From Planctomycetaceae bacterium (GTDB lineage Bacteria; Planctomycetota; Phycisphaerae; Phycisphaerales; SM1A02): DNA of 64,000 bases. The stretch is from the NCBI GenBank assembly GCA_021297795.1, contig JAJTGL010000005.1, positions 1 through 64,000 on the forward strand. Direction: 5' to 3'. This document shows, one piece after another, positions 60,302-64,000 of the stretch; position 1 is the stretch's first letter, and each line of letters begins with the position of its first letter. The translations under genes were made by a program, and so were the position numbers. The notes beneath the pieces are model-generated. The model worked only from the letters and a program-made list of their open reading frames with translations, had not been told where the DNA came from and made no database searches.

Positions 60302-61138
60302 ATGGCCCACGGCAGCGACGAGTCGACGCGTGTTTCCAAGGACGCCGCCATCGGTGGCGCGGGAGCGATCCGGGCGGCGTTCGCGCGAGCGCGGAGCGAG
60401 GGGCGCGGCGCACTCATGCCGTTCGTCACTGCGGGCTACCCGGACCCCGCCACCACCGAGCGCGTCCTCGCGGGCATCGATGCCGCTGGTGCTGATCTCG
60501 TCGAGATCGGTTTCCCGTTCTCCGATCCGATCGCCGACGGCCCGGTGATCGCCGAGTCGATGCACCACGCGCTGCTCGCCGGGACGACCCCCGCGAGGGT
60601 CTTCGAACTGGTGGCGCGCCTGAAGTTGCGCGCGCCGATCCTCGCGATGGTGTCGGTCTCGATCGTCGAGCGGATCGGAGCGGAGCGCTTCATCGAGCAG
60701 GCGGTGTCTGCGGGTTTCGCGGGCTTCATCGTGCCCGACGCAGATCCGGCCGACGCAAGCCGACTTTCAGCGCTCGCGGCCGCGCGTGGCGCGGGGTACT
60801 GCGCGCTGGTCTCTCCGACGACACCGGTCGATCGGCTCTCGACGCTCGCCGGTGTCTCGACGGGGTTCGTCTATCTCCTCGCACGCGCCGGTGTCACGGG
60901 TGAGCGCAACGACGCTCCCGAGATCGACGCGCGCGTCCGGGCGATCCGGGCCGTGAGCAGCGCACCGATCGCCGCCGGCTTCGGCATTTCGACCCGAGCG
61001 CACGTCGAGGCGGTGGCGCGCCAGGCGGACGGTGCGATCGTCGGCAGCGCGATCGTCCGTCGCATGACCGAAGCGAAGCGCGCGGGCGCCGACGTGGCGG
61101 ACGCCGCGCTTTCGGCGATCCGCGAGCTTCGGGGCTGA
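60302..61138 (+). CDS. trpA: Tryptophan synthase alpha chain
   Basis: The 278-residue TIM-barrel protein cleaves indole-3-glycerol phosphate to indole, passed to TrpB. The catalytic Glu and Asp are in LVEIGFPFSDPIADG, and PLLP-type loops VPDADPADASRL, ALVSPTTPVDRLS and AAGFGISTRAHV are typical. N-terminal Ser/Asp extension of about 20 residues. No other trp gene is nearby, so it is split from trpB. ATG 60302 follows a TATCCT box. Confidence 0.95.
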   Translation: MAHGSDESTRVSKDAAIGGAGAIRAAFARARSEGRGALMPFVTAGYPDPATTERVLAGIDAAGADLVEIGFPFSDPIADGPVIAESMHHALLAGTTPARVFELVARLKLRAPILAMVSVSIVERIGAERFIEQAVSAGFAGFIVPDADPADASRLSALAAARGAGYCALVSPTTPVDRLSTLAGVSTGFVYLLARAGVTGERNDAPEIDARVRAIRAVSSAPIAAGFGISTRAHVEAVARQADGAIVGSAIVRRMTEAKRAGADVADAALSAIRELRG

Positions 61139-61198
61139 GGCGAGGCCGCTGTGCAGGTCGAGGTGGCTCGTCGGGGCGGCTGGTCGGGGCGAACGAAA

Positions 61199-61225
61199 CT
61201 GGCGCGCGTCCGAGACGCGCGCCAG
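61199..61225. terminator. Bidirectional terminator between trpA and lexA
   Basis: A perfect 12-bp stem CTGGCGCGCGTC and its complement with a 3-nt loop. On the minus strand it is followed by TTTCGTT, which suits lexA. Confidence 0.8.
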
Positions 61226-61257
61226 CCTGCGTGTTGAAGTCTGTCATCGCGTGTCGC

Positions 61258-61995
61258 TCAGTAGCGGCGCATGACTCCGATGACGACGCCCTGGATCTCG
61301 CAGCGATCGACGATGATCGGCGCGAAGTCGGGGTTGGCGGGCTGGAGCCGGATTCGGCCGTCGGCCTCCCGGTAGAGCGTCTTCAGCGTGGTCTCTCCGT
61401 TCGGAAGGAGCGCCACGACGCGTTCGCCGTCACGGGCAGTGTTGCGCCGCGCGACGAGGACGTAGTCGCCGTCGAGGATGCCCTCGTCGCGCATCGACAT
61501 GCCGTCCACCTGCAGTGCGAAGGTGTCGCCACGCTGGCCGACGCGGCCCCCCGTGACCTTGCCCGCGCCACGCCTCGGCGCGAAGAGTTCGTCGAGGGCG
61601 AGCGTCTCCTCCTGCGCGAACTTCTCGATCGGGTAGCCGGCGGCCACCTTGCCGACGAGCGGGAACGACAAGGTTGCGACGACCGCGTCCGAGGACGACT
61701 GCGAGCCGATCGACGCGGGCGCATCCGAGTGGAGCTGCCGCGCGGGCATCTCGTCGCCGTCGCCGAAGATGGCGCTCGGGAACTCGAACTCAGGCGCAAT
61801 CGACAAAGAGCGTGCCTTGTTCTTGTCCCGGACCAGCGCGCCCTTGCCGATGAGCGCCTCGACATGCTCGAACACCGTGACCTTGCTGACGCCGAGCTGA
61901 TCGGCGATCTCCTGCATGGTCGGCGAGTACCCCTGCGTTCGTCGCGAGTCGTGGATCATGCGAAGGACGCGAAGTTGCTTCGGAGTCAGGTTCAT
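61258..61995 (-). CDS. lexA: SOS repressor LexA
   Basis: The 245-residue repressor has an N-terminal winged helix (LTPKQLRVLRMIHDSRRTQG, SPTMQEIADQLGVSKVTVFE) and a C-terminal self-cleavage domain. The cleavage site is likely Ala-Gly in VAAGYPIEKF; the catalytic Ser is in VDGMSM (about residue 167) and the Lys in TLKTLYREAD (about 204). A Ser/Asp-rich linker is longer than usual. It controls DNA-damage genes. The two photolyases and polA here are typical members of such regulons, though no LexA box was identified by eye. An upstream frame overlaps its start. Confidence 0.95.
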   Translation of the reverse strand: MNLTPKQLRVLRMIHDSRRTQGYSPTMQEIADQLGVSKVTVFEHVEALIGKGALVRDKNKARSLSIAPEFEFPSAIFGDGDEMPARQLHSDAPASIGSQSSSDAVVATLSFPLVGKVAAGYPIEKFAQEETLALDELFAPRRGAGKVTGGRVGQRGDTFALQVDGMSMRDEGILDGDYVLVARRNTARDGERVVALLPNGETTLKTLYREADGRIRLQPANPDFAPIIVDRCEIQGVVIGVMRRY

Positions 61996-62476
61996 GTCGG
62001 GTGCTCTCGGAAAGGTGGTTCGCGAACAGAAGCGGCGTCTCGGAGTGAGCGCGCGTGGAAGGATCGGACTCGTCGGCGTTCGTCGCGAAGGCTGCAGCGA
62101 CGTCGTCGACGTCGTCGACTGACCGCGTGGAGAAGATCTCGAAGGCGACTTCGGCGAAACGGTCGCGAAATCGCGTGAAGAGACGGACGGGAAGTGCGGC
62201 GCGCGAAACTCGCGCCGGCTCGGCTGCATGGCTCAGACGCGCGTCGAGACGAACGATGCGCTCGGCATCGGCGACGTAGCGACGGGTGTACGAGCCGCCG
62301 GGCCCGATCATCACGAGCGGCCATTCGCCGTACGCGTCGCTCGGGCTGGTGAGATCGCAGGTGTTGGCCGGTTGCGCGATCGCACGCGCGGCGTGTGTCC
62401 TGAAAGCCGCGATCGCCGTCAGGGTCGTCGTGCAATCCGTCGCGCCGTTGTTCGGCATCCTGTTTCCGTCGAGCAT
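61790..62476 (-). CDS. Uncharacterised ORF overlapping the start of lexA
   Basis: An open frame from ATG 62476 codes about 228 residues. GAGAGGAG about eight bases before it is a good ribosome site. Codons show strong GC bias in the third position up to about 62000, with protein-like text such as YGEWPLVMIGPGGSYTRRYV and FRDRFAEVAFEIFS, so the upper part is probably real. It is rich in Ala and Asp, with no membrane segment, and I recognise no family. It then runs 206 bp into lexA in another frame, where it is only a shadow. The true end may be lost by frameshift or the gene may be a SOS-linked partner read through lexA. Confidence 0.4.
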   Translation of the reverse strand: MLDGNRMPNNGATDCTTTLTAIAAFRTHAARAIAQPANTCDLTSPSDAYGEWPLVMIGPGGSYTRRYVADAERIVRLDARLSHAAEPARVSRAALPVRLFTRFRDRFAEVAFEIFSTRSVDDVDDVAAAFATNADESDPSTRAHSETPLLFANHLSESTRHEPDSEATSRPSHDPRLATNAGVLADHAGDRRSARRQQGHGVRACRGAHRQGRAGPGQEQGTLFVDCA

Positions 62477-62909
62477 GTCCGCATCTCCTCTCGTTGAACG
62501 AGCGCGCGCGATGGCGCGCCCTCTTGACGCATGCGCGCATCGGGATGCGCGAGCGCCCGCCTGGTCGTTTCCGTGCCAGCGATTCCCCCGCGGACGTGGA
62601 AACTGAAGTGGACCGCCGAAGCGAGCGTCCGCGATACGCGCGGCCGGTTCGTTCGTGCGGTCGACGATCCGCTCCAGATCGCCGGACATCGCCATCGGTG
62701 CATGCACCGCGGAAATGCCGGAGACGACGCGCCCTGAGAGAGCGCGTCGCCGATCATGGGCGGTCTCCATCACCGGCTCTCCAACCGGGATGGTGGTGAA
62801 GTCGTGGTCGACGTGATGCTCGCCAGCACGCGCTCCGAAGCAGAGGTCGCGGCGGAACTGTTCCGCGTGCGAAGGCTCAAGGGGCTGTGTGCGGTCCGAG
62901 TGCATGACG

Positions 62910-62957
62910 TGCGTTCAATCCTGCGTTCAATCCTGCGTTCAATCCTGCGTTCAATCG
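62910..62957. repeat. Four tandem copies of a 12-bp unit
   Basis: TGCGTTCAATCC occurs four times without gaps; the last copy ends G. It lies in the non-coding region. Confidence 0.9.
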
Positions 62958-63299
62958 TGCGGTGTCGTGATCTCTGGTTTCGGTGTCGGTGCTGCGCGTG
63001 TTCGCGCCGGCGTGTTCCCGTTGCCGAGTCCTGTATTCGGCTCCTGTTCGGTCGGGCCTGCAAATTTTGTTTGGCAGATGTTCGCCCAAACAGGTTCCGT
63101 CCGCAAGGGGGAGGCGTGCTGAAGTCGCAAGTTTCGACAGATGCACGGTTTGCGGCCCGCGGCGCGGGCTTCGGGGGTGCTGGCGGAGACAGGTTCCCGA
63201 GACGGAGGACGGCCGATGCGCGGGTTCGGGAGCCCTTGATGGCTGTCGGAAGCCCTCGATGGGCCTTCGGGGGCCGGGAGGTTGGGCGCCCGTCTCCGG

Positions 63300-63305
63300 T
63301 ACCTT
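63300..63305 (+). promoter_or_regulatory. -10-like hexamer before the aminotransferase gene
   Basis: TACCTT ends six bases before ATG 63312, predicting a leaderless mRNA. Confidence 0.4.
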
Positions 63306-63311
63306 CGGGCG

Positions 63312-64000
63312 ATGAGTTTCGACGCACCGCCCTCACCAGTCGCAGACGGCGATCTCGCGTCGCTCTTTCCGTTGGATCGTTCGTACACGTTCCTCAACCA
63401 CGGGAGCTTCGGGTCGACGCCGCTCGAGCTCCTCGCCGAGCAGGATCGCGTACGCCGAGAGATCGAGGCGCGGCCGATCGAGATGATTGGCCGTCGGATG
63501 GACACGCTGCTCGCATCCGCGCGCGAATCGGTCGCGCGATTCGTCGGCACCTCTCCGGACAGGCTGGGTTTCGTGACCAACGCCACCGAGGGCGTGCACG
63601 CGGTGCTGCGGTCGATGCGTTGGCGCGCGGGTGATGAGGTCGTCTGCATCAACCACGTGTACGGCGCCATGCGGCAGTCGCTGCGGCGGCTCGCGGACGA
63701 GTTCGGCATCGTGCTGCGCGAGCTGACGATTCCGCTTCCGGTGCAAGGATCACACGACTTCGTCGCGCCGGTCGTTGCGGCGTTCAACGGACGCACGCGG
63801 CTCCTTCTCGTCGATCACATCACGAGTCCCACGGCGCTCATCGTTCCGGTCGAGGAGCTCGGCCGCGAGGCGCAGCGACGCGGCATCCGCGTGCTCGTCG
63901 ACGGTGCGCATGCGCCCGGCTCGATTCCACTGGCGATCGATCGCATTCCGTGCGATGCCTACACCGGGAACCTGCACAAGTGGTGCTGCACGCCGAAGGG
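63312..64000 (+). CDS. Class V aminotransferase-like protein (isopenicillin N epimerase type), 3' end outside window
   Basis: The visible 229 residues show the fold type I PLP pattern: LNHGSFGSTPLELL, FVTNATEGVHAVLRSMRW, VVCINHVYGAMRQSL, LLVDHITSPTALIVPVEEL, VDGAHAPGSIPL (with the Asp that contacts the PLP nitrogen) and TGNLHKWCC with the PLP lysine. These are the motifs of the isopenicillin N epimerase-like/cysteine desulfurase-like group. Substrate cannot be told. ATG 63312 is chosen for the TACCTT box six bases upstream and for starting just before the fold. The gene continues past the window end. Confidence 0.88.
   Translation, partial: MSFDAPPSPVADGDLASLFPLDRSYTFLNHGSFGSTPLELLAEQDRVRREIEARPIEMIGRRMDTLLASARESVARFVGTSPDRLGFVTNATEGVHAVLRSMRWRAGDEVVCINHVYGAMRQSLRRLADEFGIVLRELTIPLPVQGSHDFVAPVVAAFNGRTRLLLVDHITSPTALIVPVEELGREAQRRGIRVLVDGAHAPGSIPLAIDRIPCDAYTGNLHKWCCTPK

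Larger units (their letters stand above)
62477..63311. other. 835-bp region without a confident gene
   Basis: No frame here shows sustained coding character. It contains a 12-bp tandem repeat (62910-62957), an inverted repeat TGTTTGG/CCAAACA (63068-63092) and an 8-bp palindrome-like hairpin at 62725-62749. Part of it (about 62940-63120) has lower GC than the rest. It probably holds regulatory sequence between the lexA unit and the aminotransferase gene. Confidence 0.55.

Noticed and set aside
62889-63122. Small plus-strand ORF with repeated Cys-Val-Gln-Ser
   Set aside because: It is the translation of the 12-bp array, with no ribosome site.

Overview
The window is high-GC DNA that most likely comes from a planctomycete of the Phycisphaerae group. 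Three things point there: a secreted-type RCC1-like protein ending in a doubled calcium-loop/dockerin-like tail (584..1480); a sigma factor C-terminus of planctomycete type at position 1; and many lipobox or coiled-coil proteins of the kind seen in that phylum. This assignment is inference from protein style, since no rRNA is present. No prophage, insertion sequence or CRISPR array was seen. Most of the window is housekeeping chromosome.

Layout. 1-2087: end of a sigma factor gene, a small membrane ORF, a 5'-truncated RCC1/dockerin gene and three tandem copies of a 172-bp hairpin-bearing repeat. 2088-8736 (minus strand): YkgJ-like cysteine-cluster protein, smc, a FlgI-like HEAT lipoprotein and tRNA-Val(TAC). 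8880-13004: helicase hrpA. 13032-22299 (minus strand): an FtsK/SpoIIIE-type coiled-coil membrane ATPase, topA, miaA and a pgk that is interrupted by a deletion with frameshift. 22526-28264: TlpA-like thioredoxin, rpe, accD-lnt and a HEAT lipoprotein. 28627-32589: a cell-shape block (membrane coiled-coil protein, a 59-residue membrane peptide, mreB, mreC, mreD). 32633-36975: a GlmU-like nucleotidyltransferase coupled to polA. 37203-45427: tRNA-Asp(GTC), a peroxiredoxin diverging from a zinc-ribbon membrane protein, a sigma factor diverging from a NarL-type response regulator, an RluA-type synthase, a lipoprotein with a degenerate amidohydrolase, ubiE/menG, a B12-domain-like protein and an ECF sigma factor. 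45424-48690: a membrane protein, a secreted protein and tilS, coupled to that sigma factor. 48706-51400 (minus strand): two membrane proteins carrying three copies of an unusual thiol module. 51596-59183: a photorepair group (FeS photolyase, SRPBCC-epimerase fusion, class I photolyase) followed by an esterase and an MFS protein. 59260-64000: tRNA-Arg(CCG), MazG-like protein, HIT protein, trpA, lexA and the start of a class V aminotransferase.

How the genes work together. Many neighbouring genes overlap as ATGA or GTGA, which indicates translational coupling (mreC-mreD, GlmU-like-polA, response regulator-rluA, sigma-membrane protein, epimerase-photolyase-esterase). A striking shared feature is a TANNNT -10-like hexamer 6-10 nt before the start codon in about eleven operon-leading genes. 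This suggests that leaderless mRNAs are common here, while other genes keep clear Shine-Dalgarno sequences. Themes of the window are genome maintenance (smc, topA, polA, hrpA, lexA, two photolyases), cell shape (mre block) and extracytoplasmic thiol chemistry (TlpA, peroxiredoxin and the triple-module family).

The best candidates for something undescribed are the three-copy thiol module, the genes in front of mreB, the FlgI-like lipoprotein and the coiled-coil FtsK-type ATPase with its degenerate second motor.
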